Source: Gigaspora rosea
Taxonomy: Eukaryota > Glomeromycota > Glomeromycetes > Diversisporales > Gigasporaceae
Length of the DNA stretch: 64,000 nt
Assembly (NCBI GenBank): GCA_003550325.1
Contig: QKWP01000007.1
Location: forward strand, 664,343-728,342
Reading direction: 5' to 3'
Position 1 is the stretch's first letter, and the number at the start of each line of letters is the position of its first letter. A model generated the notes under the pieces. That model was not told where the DNA came from. It searched no databases and was given only the letters and a program-made list of their open reading frames with translations. Of the stretch, positions 11,840 through 23,776 are shown in pieces. Both the position numbers and the translations under genes were made by a program.

Positions 11840-13560
11840 ATTATGTGCACTTTGTTTCTTTTAGATTTAAAAATTTGGTTTTATTTGTTATACATATTTT
11901 GTATCTCCGAAATTAGATTAGCTGAGATACAAATAACTTTAATAATAATATATGTTAGTGGCTCACATATTGTGTATCGTCAGAATAGTAAGGTTTATAG
12001 CAATAATATGATAAAAACTATAATAATTTTAAAACAAACTAACTCGACTCTAACTACATATTAAAGTTATTAGACTAATAAATAAGTTTGTATAACTTCT
12101 AATTTTAATACAAATATCTATTTATATTATTAAAAAATTGACTTTCATTTATTACATGCACTATATATATTTCAGATTTAATAATTGCTATTCATTATAT
12201 ACAATTTGTACTTTAAAATTAGATTAACTAAAATACAGATAATGTTAATAACATGCATTAGTAGCTTGTATACTGTGTATCGCCAGATAGTAACTTGAAC
12301 TAGGTAACAAAATTGTCAATCAGTTAACCAATCTGACATAACTGAGTATAATTGGTAAACCGAGATTATTTTAGTTGGCCTGGGTCAACCGAATTATCCA
12401 AGTTAACTGGCTAAACCGAGTAGTAATTTGAGCTGAAATAGAACAGAAATATTTGATATCAACTGATTACAACTGATTAAAATTATTTTACATTTTATTT
12501 TTGGGAATTATTGGACCTTTACTCAAACTTTTCTTTGTCTATTCATTTTCTTTTTGGAACTTTTAGGAACCTTTACTTATTCCTTACATTTTGTCAACTG
12601 ATTATCAATTCTCAGTTGTACAGGCCAACTGATTATCGATTCTCAACTAGTTGTATGGGTCAACTGATTAAGCATTTGCTCAACCGGTTACCTGAAATTT
12701 ATTCAGTTCAGGTCAGTTAACTGATTATAGCCCAACCAGTTCAAATCACTATCACTAGAATAGTAAGATTTTATAACAGTAACTTATAATAGAAACTATA
12801 ATAATTCAATGTAAACTAAATCGACCTTAAACATAGATCTTTATAAAAGCTACAATAATTTTAATACAAACAGTTGTTATATATTTATATTTTTTAAAAA
12901 TTAATTTTTATTCATTACATGACTTTGTATCTTTTAGATTTAAAAAATGTCACTTCTGTTTGTTATGCACACTTTGTATCTTGAAATTAGATTAGCTAAA
13001 ATATGAATAACATTAATAACATGCATTAGTGAGCCATATAAGGGTTTATAACAGTAATTATAATAGAATCTATAATAATTTTGATGCTAAGTAACTCAAC
13101 CCTAACCACATAGTGTAATTATTAGAATAACAATTGAGATTTTGTATTAAAATTCTTTACAGTAATTTTTTTAAAAGCACATAATTTTTATACAAACTCA
13201 ACCTTAATATATATTATCTGTTGAGTAAGTTTATAATAGAATTTAATATAGTAATTAATGATTAGTTATCATCTATTTACATTTTTTTAAGAAATCCACT
13301 TTTATTTATTACATGCATTTTGTATCAGATTTAAAACATTGCTTCCATTTGTTATGCATACTTTGTATTTTTGAAATTAAATTGGCTAAGATATGGATAA
13401 CATTAATAACATGCATTAATGAGTCTAATACTTTGCATTGCCAAAATAGTAAGGTTTTATAACAGTAACTTATAATAAAATCTATAATAATTTCAACGTG
13501 AACTAACTCAGTCTTAACCATATATTGTAATTATTAGAATAACAAGCAATTTTTGTATAA
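11840..13560. repeat. Degenerate higher-order direct repeat, about 0.2-0.25-kb unit, four copies
   Basis: Units near 11840-12110, 12140-12300, 12900-13140 and 13290-13560 share an ordered series: a CATTTTGTATC word, TTAGATTTAAAA, TTTGTTATGCATACTTTGTA, TTAGATTAGCT, AACATTAATAACATGCATTA, then AGTAAGGTTTATAACAGTAA and ATAATAATTTTAA. An unrelated element splits the second unit. No coding content is visible. Confidence 0.65.
12296..12757. mobile_element. hAT-like insertion with AACTGATTA subterminal repeats
   Basis: This interrupts the higher-order repeat between AGATAGTAA and AGAATAGTAA, near-identical words that may be the target duplication. Both ends are dense in AACTGATTA/GGTTAACTG words in alternating orientation. 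Exact termini are uncertain. Confidence 0.4.
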
Positions 13561-13918
13561 AAATCTCTATAGTAATTCTTAATAAAAACTACAATAATTT
13601 CGATGTGAACTCAACTTTAAGAACTTTAACTCCATAATGCGATTACTGAATAATGAAAAATACTGTAACAGAAGTTTTAATTATAATATATAATTAAAAT
13701 TTATAGTAAAATTACTAAGTTCTAATACTAACTCAATTAAACTATTGTATATACTGAATTAATAAATTTTGTAACAGAATTCTTTGCGATAAATCGTGAA
13801 AGAAATAATGATAGCTTCAATACAACTTATTCAAATTTAACACACTATGTATACTATTATATATGATAAATTCTGTAATATAATTTTTAACAGATATATA
13901 ATTTAAAAAACTATATAA

Positions 13919-13953
13919 GATAGGTGGTGCATTCGCGCCACCTATCGCACTAG
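13919..13953 (+). mobile_element. Helitron-like 3' terminus
   Basis: A 12-bp stem (GATAGGTGGTGC against GCGCCACCTATC, one G-T pair) with an ATTC loop is followed by GCA, CTAG and then T. A hairpin a few bases before CTRR|T is the hallmark of Helitron 3' ends. The same terminus recurs at 37607-37639. The 5' TC end was not located. Confidence 0.55.
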
Positions 13954-14951
13954 TAAACATTAAAACAATGATCTGATTTAAAAATACATTGCATTAAATT
14001 TTTGATATGGACAAGTATTACACCAGGTGATAGTTAATTTATTAAATTCCGTTTATTATATTTTAATTAAGTTAGTATGTGCAGCGTTATTTGACAAAGT
14101 TTGTGCATTTTTCTTTAAATAGTAAAACTTATTGCTATATTAAGGATGATTGCATATTAATTAGAGGTCGTACAAAATTATCTTTTTGCAATAAATAAAC
14201 ATATTGTCCGGTAGTGAAAAAAAATTTTGAGCAGTCAGCTGCGCATCTCTGCTCTTCTCTCTTCACACTAGGCTAATGTGTGCTTTGAGATACAATAAGC
14301 AGTTTTCACAAACATTTTGCTTTTCATGTAACACAGATTTTTCCTTATATAGTACTAAATTTGTCATTAGTTGGTATTAAATAGTAGTTATGTACAACAC
14401 AATTCGACAAATCAGAAAATTATCATTATACAAGCTACCAAACGATTTCAACTTAGCGCTAACTAATTTATTCCCGTGATCTACATGACGAATTGTGTTA
14501 CTGATATACATATTTCTTTTTAGAAACACAGATTAAATAGTTTCATTAAAATGGATTGAAAAGAATTAAATAATTAATTACTACATTTTTTCATCATTGA
14601 CTGATTTTCATCATTGATCGATTTTCATTATTGATCGATAATACTTTAGAATGGTTCATTTTTGTATTTTTTATTTGTTTCTTCGAATTTGGAAGGTCAA
14701 ATAAAGGTCTTGAAGAAATGTCATGATGAACAATAAAAATTATAAAATTTTTTTTAAAAAACAATATTACTTCTTTTTATTTAGTAAAGTAATTAAGGTA
14801 TTAAAGAAACCTAATGCATTTTTTCGGGAAGATGACTTTTAGAAACGTGTGATATGCAATTTGATTGGACTTACAAATTTATTATGCATGTTGTTGATCT
14901 TTTTTTCGCCGATTTTTTGTTTTTATACGCCGATCTTTTGGTACTACGTAC
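13954..14951. other. Intergenic sequence, no gene seen
   Basis: No coding features were found. Three near-tandem copies of TCATTGATCGATTTTCATTA-like words lie at 14590-14640. Confidence 0.5.
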
Positions 14952-15322
14952 CAGTGTTGGAAATTAGTGTTCTCAGAGTTCTCATGAGAACACTATTATA
15001 AATTTGAGAACAGTATAAATTTTTTACTGTTCACTATTAAAAATTTTTTTGAGAACAGTAAAATAATAATAATGTTCTCATAAGTATATAATATAATTTA
15101 TATAGCAAACCAAAACTGATAAAAATTATATTTAACTTTCATAGATTTTCATAGATAAGATTTCAATTTGCATAATAACTACTATTTGAGGGACTTCATA
15201 TTTATGACATTATATGTGTGTTTTTTTTTTTAGTGAGAACAGTAACCAATTGTTTGAGAACACATGTAGTTATTATACAGTTCTCATGAGAACAGTGTTT
15301 GAGTCTTAAATTTCCAAAACTG
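14952..15322. mobile_element. hAT-like MITE with 8-bp target duplication
   Basis: Termini CAGTGTTGGAAATT and inverted CAGTTTTGGAAATT match the classical hAT start CAGTGTTGG. The flanks CTACGTAC (14944-14951) and CTATGTAC (15323-15330) agree at 7 of 8 bases, as expected for a hAT duplication. Both subterminal regions hold GTTCTCATGAGAAC palindromes and extra GAGAACA words, probable transposase-binding repeats. At 371 bp it is non-autonomous. Confidence 0.8.
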
Positions 15323-16203
15323 CTATGTACGTATACCAATGGTAATGTTTTTTTGATGCCTTTATTAAGCTAGAAAACAGTTTATGTTTAGTTTTACTAA
15401 TTTTTGATACTAAAATTTTTTTTCTGAATGCATCTAATGTTAGAATTGTTGTTGATTACATCATTAAATGATATTTTTTAATATTCAAGTATGAGTGATG
15501 CAAAGAGAAAACCTGCTTTTAAACATTTACTTTTTTTTTAAATTATGTAATTAAATATTTAAGATTTTAATATAATTCAAATCGACTTACTAAAACGATT
15601 CACGTGATATTAGATAATAAACATTAAATTACTTGATTCTATTATATATTCATTAAAATAAATATTAATTTACGGATCTTCCCTTAGCAGAAAAAATGTG
15701 TGATATGACTGTATTACATTAACAATTTCAGAACCCAATATTACATAAATTATTTTTATACAGATAATTTAAAAATATATAATGATAATATCAAAATTAA
15801 ACTTCATATTAGTGTAACATAAGACATCATTTTACTTCACTAGTTACAACTCAATTGTATTTTATAAACTGGTTTGAAGTAACTCCTATAGGACTTAACC
15901 TTGCCTATGCAGTAATTCACACGAATAAGGGACTGAAATTGTGTTATACAAATTTAAATTTATAAAATAAACTTGGCTGTTTTCCTTTTTTATATATGTT
16001 TAAATATAAACACCTACATATATCTGATAAATTTGTATTATATGAGTGCCAACAGACATTGCATTCTTAGTATTCTGATATAATACAAAATCATTCTAAA
16101 AGTTTTTAATTGAATACTTTTGCGATTTTTTTAAAAAATAGCATATATAGTAATATTAATTTCTATCGATTGGTCGGTTTAAATTTTATTCTGTTAAAAT
16201 TAA
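15323..16203. other. Intergenic sequence, no gene seen
   Basis: The stretch is A+T-rich without recognisable genes or paired repeats. Confidence 0.5.
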
Positions 16204-16429
16204 TGTCGCGGATGATCGTGAAATCGGATGATGGTGAAATTTAGGGATCTCAATATGAAAATATAAACCCTACCAAAATCCACCTATACTCTTTTATTAA
16301 TAACCCTAACCCTAAATCCTAATTCAACCATAAAAAAAATTTAACAAAAAAGTCCCTAAAATTTTTAAAAATCGTACATAAGATAGATTCAAATTTCACC
16401 ATCATCCAATTTCATGATCATCCGTGACA
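16204..16429. mobile_element. MITE with 39-bp terminal inverted repeats
   Basis: Ends TGTCGCGGATGATCGTGAAA and TGTCACGGATGATCATGAAA continue to 39 bp, with three mismatches, all at CpG positions. ATTAA flanks both sides and is a likely 5-bp duplication. The centre has AACCCTAACCCTAA (16302-16315). Confidence 0.75.
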
Positions 16430-16679
16430 ATTAATAATTAAAATTTAAATTTAAAATTATGCCTCCCGGCGTCCCTACTTAGAAGGGGTTTATAAAAAAT
16501 AAACAAAATAAAATTAAATAAATAAATAAATAAATAAAAAATTTAAATTTATTATATTTTATAACTGCAATAACCAACAAAAAATGTGCTATAGCATGAA
16601 CAGTAAAATTGATTCATTATTTCACAGCTTATAGATAGATTCATTGCTTTTATGCTTGAACCTTTATGAATCATGAGTC

Positions 16680-16846
16680 ATCATATGGGAGGCCCCATAG
16701 CGAAAGGTGGTGATACTCAAAAAAAAATTTTTTTTGTAAAAACTTTATTTTTGCAAAAATTAGATTATTTAGAACACAATATTAAAAAACTACAGAAAAA
16801 ATTTTTTAGTCTATCACCACCTTTTGCTGTGGGGCCCCCATATAAT
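16680..16846. mobile_element. Short MITE with GGTGGTGATA inverted ends
   Basis: Left CATATGGGAGGCCCCATAGC then GAAAGGTGGTGATA is matched in inverted orientation by ATATGGGGGCCCCACAGCAA then AAGGTGGTGATA. The whole is about 167 bp. The 76-codon open frame crossing it is an artefact of the repeat. Confidence 0.65.
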
Positions 16847-17489
16847 CGTTTCCAACTAAGTTTTTTCTCAAAATATTATCAGTGTTGGATTTTTAAACAA
16901 TAAAATTCTTTTATTTAAAATAATAATAGAATTTAAGGAGTGGCAAATATTTTAATTTTTTATCCCATAAAAAGAGTAAAAACTTAGTGACATATATTTT
17001 CGATAATCTTTTTTCTCCAATAATCTTATTTTTATGTTTACAATAAAATATTTTAGACACTTAAATAGTTAAATATCAATTTAACTACAGTTAATTATCT
17101 ATATAACGGATTTTTAGGCCTTATGATTAATTTTTTTGTAAATCCTTTATATAACTTTTTTTATTAATATTTTATAACGAATATATAATAATTTGAAAAT
17201 TTTAAGTCCATTATATAGGTCATTTTTATTGTAAAGGCACGTTATGTATGCAGTTGACCGTAAAATTTTTAAAAAGAAATCAATTCATATAAAAAAATTG
17301 CTTTATTTTATGATAAATTTTACTTGCATAACCTTATTAAGGAAAAAAATAAGGATATACGTATGTGCATTTAAAAAGTAATCTCATGAAAAATAAAGTA
17401 ATTGCCATGGGCTACGTAGCTATGTTATTAATTAAACTATGCTAATTTTTATGGCAAATAATATATTATAATATAGATTTAATTTTATT
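16847..17489. other. Intergenic A+T-rich sequence, no gene seen
   Basis: No motif-bearing frame or clear repeat pair was found. Confidence 0.5.
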
Positions 17490-18070
17490 ATAACCTATAA
17501 GAAAATTGGACCAGATCGGCACGGGTTGTGTCGGATAAAGATCCGTATTTGTACGGGTATGGTCCGAGTTGGTACGGATTCCGTGGACCGTGTGGGATCG
17601 TATGCCCGTGCCAATTGGACTGTAAATTGACTCGGGTTTTGCAGCAGTTTATTAGTCGAATCGGCACGGGATTTGGCATGGGTAATGAACGTAAATTCAC
17701 GTGCCACAGCGATAGCGATGTGGATTAACTATTAAACATAAATTTACATAAGTAACAATATAAGATGAACAAGCTAACTGCATATGAAGCAAAATTTTGT
17801 AAGGAATTTTTTTTGTCAAGACACACAGGGAAGCTTCATCAATGAAATCATGAGATATCGCTCTTTTTTTAAAAAAAATTCCTTTACTGATTTTTCGCTC
17901 TCCACGAAACGAGCCAACACGTGTGTAACGTACACATACGTGTCATCTGAACGTGCCATTTCATATGACGTGATATTACATGCCACCCTTTGCCGTAATG
18001 TCCGTGTTCCTGTGCGTGCCACAAGATCCGTGCCATTTCGAGCATTCCCGACACCAACCCGTACCATAAC

Positions 18071-19126
18071 TAGAGCTTACGGATTCTTTATTCGAATAAT
18101 ATTCGAATAATTAGGATCGGCATATAGCTATTCGAATATTCACTGAATGACTAAATTTACTGAATAATTCGAATAACTATAATTATTCGAATAATAATAT
18201 TTATTCGAATAATAATATTTATTCGAATAAATAATAATATTCGAATAAATAAATTTATTCGAATAATTATAATACGACAGGGTGAAACCTGAGTTGGCTA
18301 AATTACGTTATTGATGTTAGGGTTAGGGTTAGGTTAGTTACTATTTTAGGATTGTTTTGATCATCAATAACGTAACCTAAAAAACTCAGGTTCGTATTAT
18401 AATTATTCTAATAAATATATATTCAAGTAAATATATTTATTTTGCCTAGTATACGTATTCATTATCTTATAATTTTTATAATAATAACTAGCACTTATAT
18501 AATAACGTTAATTCTACTTATTCTACTTCTAACTATTAAGTCAATCGAATGTTGTGCCTATAGCTTTTTTTTAATTTAGTCTAAAAGACTCTTCTATTAT
18601 TTTATTATTAATTGGTTTCAATTAATTTATTAATAATAATTTTGATAAGCTTATCGATCTATATTTTGATAATAACGTTAAAATTAGTAATAAGGTGGGA
18701 CGATAGGACGATCGGAAGTATCATCAATTAATTATTTTAATAATGAATTCAATTAAAAGTTGGTTAATGCTTGATATCATATGAAACTAAATAAATGTAT
18801 ACTACGTATTCATCTAAAATATATATTAAATATTATGTGTAAAAAGCACAGGTTACAAACTAGTATAGAAAAAAAATTACACTTTGATGATTATATTGAA
18901 TATTATTCGAATATCATAAATTATTCGAATAGGAATTATTATTCGAATATAATGAATTATTCGAATAAGAATAAATTATTCGAATAATTATATTACTCGA
19001 ATAATTCGAATAAGACAATTATTCGAATATTCATGTTATTCATTGAATAACTATTTAAAAAATTTTATTCGAATATTCACCGAATACGAATATTATTCGA
19101 ATAGCGAATACGAATCCGAAGCTCTA
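18071..19126. mobile_element. hAT-like element with 8-bp target duplication and ATTCGAAT subterminal arrays
   Basis: The identical 8-base flanks ACCATAAC (18063-18070 and 19127-19134) bracket inverted termini TAGAGCTTACGGATTC and TAGAGCTTCGGATTC. Inside each end are dense arrays of the palindrome ATTCGAAT (18090-18270 and 18890-19110), resembling the subterminal transposase-binding repeats of hAT elements. The middle is A+T-rich and non-coding, so the element is non-autonomous at 1056 bp. A smaller foldback (18286-18392) is nested in the left array. Confidence 0.8.
18286..18392. mobile_element. Nested foldback element with TTAGGG centre
   Basis: AACCTGAGTTGGCTAAATTA then CGTTATTGATG at left is matched by inverted AACCTGAGTTTTTTAGGTTA then CGTTATTGATG at right. 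The loop holds TTAGGGTTAGGGTTAGG (18317-18333). It sits inside the ATTCGAAT array of the surrounding hAT-like element. Confidence 0.65.
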
Positions 19127-19486
19127 ACCATAACCCGTACCACTTTTCTTATCAGTAATAGGATAAGTAAAATACGTACAATCTTCTACATATAAATCAT
19201 AGGTTATTTTTTTTTATTACAATATAAGATTTCTAACCATTGGAAATTATAAATTCAAGATATCGTTTGAATTGTTTATGTACATTCTGTCTTGTACAAG
19301 TCATCCTGCGGTCCATTTTTAATCATTATCCAATTAATATAGCCCAATATTAAGGTTCGAGAAGACCAATCACCTATATGATTCGACTTAGCTCACATGT
19401 GTCGGGGGTAACAAAATTTTTATAAAATTCGTTAAGGTGTTACAATTTTAAATATAGATAATTTATCTCATCCCGTAAAATCTCGA

Positions 19487-19585
19487 AATAGCAGGGGTGA
19501 AATTACGAATTTTGGTCAGAATTAAGCTTAATTCTGGCCAAGATTCGAAATAATGCCCAAGCTCGTTATTTCGAGATTTACAGTT
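19487..19585. mobile_element. Foldback element centred on ATTAAGCTTAAT
   Basis: AATCTCGAAATA at left pairs with TATTTCGAGATT at right, and inner GAATTTTGG-TCAGAATTAAG pairs across a perfect 12-base centre. The sequence is about 100 bp and non-coding. Confidence 0.55.
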
Positions 19586-21757
19586 ACATGATTAACAATT
19601 ATTCGGGTTCAAAAGATCTCCCGCAAACCAAGATACGTATAGGTGATTTGCCAACCTCATAAAAAAATGTTATGATTTATCGCATAACAATAAATTGTTA
19701 CTTTTTAAGTAGAAAGAATGACGTGCTTATGAATTTAAAAGCATATTTGCTGTCGTAAACCGGTTTCCAGTTATTCAAGTTCCACGTGTATATTTACATG
19801 CACGTTATTTTGCATTTATTATTTAATTTCTTATCTATGCTCGTAACCTCCACTGTAATAATTTCTCCAGTTTATGTACAGCAAGATTCTGTTTGATAAA
19901 CATTCGACAACCCTTTTTTGACTTATCCGATTCTTAAATTTTTCATTTGGTACATTTGAGGATCCCTGTATATTTGTAACTCTCGTGTATGAACCAACTC
20001 CAATTGAATTAATTTAAACTCTAGTTTTTGTTGTATGTGACACATTATATATTTGACTCATCAAAATCTTGTAAATTGCACAAGTATATTTCGACAAATA
20101 TATTTTCACAAGCAGAAAATTGGATATACTAAAATTTATTTTTTTCAAAAATATGCATAAACATGTTTCTTTTCCTATGGTCTGATGACTCATCACGCGA
20201 AGAATGGAATTAACATGTTTTTCAAACAATTCTGCATTTAATAATAAATATTCCGGGAGTTAACAAAGAACTTTCTTTTTGTAAGGCGTAAAAATCGTAA
20301 AATTCTATGTATAACAATTATTCTTATTCATTCAAATACTAGGAATTTATTCCTTAATCTTATAAATATAAAATTTCTTTCTAAATATGTTATTATTAAA
20401 AGGAATTTAACTGGAGTAGATGTGCTCAATAAAAATGCCTAGTAAATAAATATCTTGAACGGGAACAATTGTCTAAATAAAGATACTTGAAGCATAACTT
20501 TACTGATCACTACATTTTATGAGTATACTTTAATGAGCCACCTCATTCACTTAACTTGAATAATTATCTGTTATTCACATGTACGTCATTCACATTATTC
20601 CGACGGAGAGATACGAAAGATTATAATATGTACTACCATATTTTTCCTATCTTTACGGAATTATATAATTAAATGAGCGGAACAAATCAGTTAATTTTTA
20701 AATAATATCATTTGACCCATATTATTGAGATTGCAGCTAGTTCTCATTAACCATACACCGGACTAAGTTATTACTGTTCCGAAAATTATGAAAATGGCGT
20801 ACATTTGTGTATTGCAAAATGAAAATTTTTTTGTGACACAAAATTCTTGCATAAATTCTCAACCAATGGTTTTTCCGCGTTTAACCTCATGCATAATTTT
20901 AACCTAACACTATTATTGGATAAGTTTCAGGTGGGAATAAAGCCGGCTATTCGAAAAAAGGACCCATACTGTATAACCAGAGATCTATGGATTACTTTCC
21001 TAGGTAATAAAAGCTTTGTTCTTCATTTGTATGATACCATGGTGGTGATTTAACGACTTATCATCGCTACTTTTAATTAGCAAAAAAAAACGAGTTTCTA
21101 GCGATGCTTGTTATTTCCCGATAGATTGAGAAAATAACAACCGTTTTCTGAAACTTGATTTTTCTTTACTGATTAGTGGAATAACGGTAATATATCTCAT
21201 CAAAAATCTTCTGTTTATCGATGAATTTAAAATGTAAATTAAAAAAAAATAGCTTTAAATTATTATAATTATTGCGATGGTTCTTTGAAAACACAAGTTT
21301 CATGATGTATACATATTATTAGAGCTAATAATCGATCCATAAATGGTTTACAATACAATCAATTTTAAATTTGCATAATAAATACTTCTTCTTTTTAAAT
21401 ATAATGTAAAAATATGATTAAGTGATTTAAAGTTCATAAACTGCTATTAATTGATTTATACCTGCATTGAAGCATAATTTTATACTCCATTAAAATTATC
21501 GAAAAATTTTTCAGAAATTTACTTCATAAAAGTTTTTTTTTTAGGTTACAAGCATATTAATTAATTTTTCTAGGCCTTACTATGAGCACTTAATTTCAGT
21601 GGCTATTTTTAGATTTTTTACATTTTAATAAGAACTTTATTAAATTTAATTTACCCGTTATTTCCATATTAAATTTTGATCTGTATTTAAATATTAGATC
21701 TGCAGCTTAACCGTCCTGTTATAAGATATATATCTTATGTATCACTTACGTATGTAC
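19586..21757. other. Intergenic sequence, no gene seen
   Basis: Open frames of 60-71 codons here (for example 20014-20229 minus, 20847-21053 plus) lack recognisable domains and were not accepted. No clear paired repeats were found. Confidence 0.45.
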
Positions 21758-21869
21758 AGGATTGTGAACTTACATAGTATAATAGGAAAAAGTCATTAGA
21801 CAAATATATGTCTATTGATAGTTTTTTATATGTCTAATGGTGTCTAATGGCTGTCTGTTCACAACCTAG
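21758..21869. mobile_element. 112-bp MITE with perfect 9-bp target duplication
   Basis: CGTATGTAC flanks both sides exactly (21749-21757, 21870-21878). Inverted ends pair AGGATTGTGAAC with TAGGTTGTGAAC. Internal GTCTAATGG/CATTAGAC words fold back. A 9-bp duplication is usual for Mutator-like elements. Confidence 0.75.
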
Positions 21870-22160
21870 CGTATGTACATACGTAACAAACTTAAAATTT
21901 CAGATTCATGTAAACTAAATTTAAGCACAGAGAAAAGAGTCTTTGGATATAGTTTTTTGAAGATCACCTAAATTTGTACCAATCAGATCTACATAGGTGA
22001 TATTTCGAATATTTGTACAACAAATAAGCCAATCAGATTATTTATGTGATGTGATCATTTAAATTTTTTTGCCTTGATAAAATAACATCATCATTTATGC
22101 AAAATGTCACGGTAAAAAAAATTTCAGATGCTAATATAATACAAACAATAAAATCAATTT

Positions 22161-22277
22161 TGGTCATACGAAAATAACAGGAAATTTTTTCATGTCACTC
22201 ATGTGCTGTTGCGCAGCACATGGCGGGACATTAACTCCGATGAAAAAGATGTCCTGTTATTTTTCATCGTATGACCA
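22161..22277. mobile_element. Foldback MITE with TGGTCATACGA ends
   Basis: TGGTCATACGAAAATAACAG at left pairs with inverted TGGTCATACGATGAAAAATA at right. A central perfect hairpin, CATGTGCTG TTGCG CAGCACATG, is present. Confidence 0.65.
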
Positions 22278-22714
22278 ATATCTTATAACTATGTATATAA
22301 TAAGTCGTAATATTTTGAGCTTATATTGGTACAGTAAACATAATTAAGGACAATACTCCTGCCGAATTTTTAATATATATCATAACATGAACAACCGTGC
22401 AGAATTATAGTTGTAATGTCCTGTGTTAATTTTCAATTAATCTTGCTTCAAAGTTGACATATGTAGAATTACTGGAATGGCTAAAAAATTCAGCAAGCCG
22501 TGTGACATACCATTAGCCAAAACTCATGTCATTAGCCAAATTTCATGTCATTCCATGCTATAAGCCATAAGATAATTAAATTAATTATGTGCTGTTAAAC
22601 TAAACACAATAAAAAAATATAACTTTTTTTTTTTTTTAGTCTCTATACGAGATAGATAAGAAATAAACACTAAAAAACAGATACGCTAAGCTGTTAACGA
22701 AAGAGCTATCATTG

Positions 22715-23490
22715 TTTATTGATATTTTTTGGGTTGTCAAGGATCGGTTTGTCATTTGAACGATCGGATGAATAATCGTAAGGATGAATTCTGAAGCAAC
22801 CTTTTTAGAAAAACTGTCTTTTTAACTTACTTCAACCAATTAGTTACGTGTGCAAAGGAAGTTTAATAGACTATTATTGCGCGAACCCAAATTCTATTTG
22901 TGAAGTATACTTTCCGAATGCGAAGTTAAAAAATCACTTAATTTATGGGATTACTCCACTTTTTATAATGTAATTTCTGTTTCCTCTTTCTCTTAGAACT
23001 CTATCTCTAAATTTTAACACAATAATTCTCAATCTTGATTGGCTGATTTTGGGGCCAAACCAAATCGGTCGATATAGTATATGAAAATACGTATAATATA
23101 ATGTTAATTTGGTTTAGTTAATCAAATTATTTATACCAAATTTAAATGTAATTTTTGCTAATAATAGCAAGCCTAATTTATGGGCTTTAAAAATTTAGGT
23201 TTACCACAATGGCATGTTAAATAATAATACGCCAGTTTCACTAAACATGTATGTCGTTCTTAAGTTTAAGAGTAACACGCATTATTATCTCTCAAATTCA
23301 ATTTTTAGGGGTTTTTGCAATAAATAACTATATGATATGTAAAAGAAAGCGCTTTTTGTTGAAATTTCTTGGATAATAGCAATCCATTTGTCATTTGAAC
23401 AGTCGGTTGAATAATGGGTAGAAATTAATTCGAAACAAGTTTGCAGAAAGGCCTTTTTATCTTACTTTCAACTTGTAATTAAACATGTAT
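22715..23490. repeat. Segment with internal direct repeat and inverted copy at 26.2-26.7 kb
   Basis: A segment with TTTGTCATTTGAACGATCGG and GAATAATCGT near 22750 recurs directly near 23385 (TTTGTCATTTGAACAGTCGG). The complement of both, and of an intervening GATTGGCTGATTTTGGGGCC segment, is seen at about 26320-26650 in a more A+T-rich form. Confidence 0.5.
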
Positions 23491-23504
23491 ATATTTTGAT
23501 ATCT

Positions 23505-23776
23505 TATATGGAGTGCTCCGTATTAAAAGGGAATTAAATTTCAGATTTTGATTGGTTAAAGACGGCAGGTGACTATCGGATAATCTCGTGACGTTTTGGC
23601 TTTACGCAGCCTCATGTAATTTTTCTTTTTACATTATCTTGATTTTTTTATTATGCAAATCGACTTTCGTTAATAATTGAAAAATATTAATCATGTCAAA
23701 ATTTAAATGAATTTAATAAAAACTCATTTTCAAAAAATTGTAAAAATGGGCCCTTTTAATACGGAGCACTCCATAT
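23505..23776. mobile_element. Young MITE with 27-bp near-identical inverted ends
   Basis: TATATGGAGTGCTCCGTATT then AAAAGGG is found intact at both ends in inverted orientation. The interior retains about seven CpG sites. A decayed relative lies at 31215-31470. Confidence 0.8.

Larger units (their letters stand above)
17490..19165. mobile_element. Outer element with G+C-rich interior, hosting a hAT insertion
   Basis: A G+C-richer island (17510-18062) packed with CACGGG, GTACGG and CCGTGCC words in both orientations is interrupted by the hAT-like element at 18071-19126 and resumes as CCCGTACCACTTTTCTTATC. The left edge, TATAAGAAAATTGGACC with CACGGGTT, resembles the right edge in inverse orientation (GATAAGAAAAGTGG, TACGGGTT). 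The complement of the shared core occurs at 17795-17815. The outline is tentative. Confidence 0.4.

Noticed and set aside
17784..18110. 108-codon open frame in the G+C-rich island
   Set aside because: It lies within repeat palindromes and runs into the hAT-like element; an equally long frame exists on the opposite strand.
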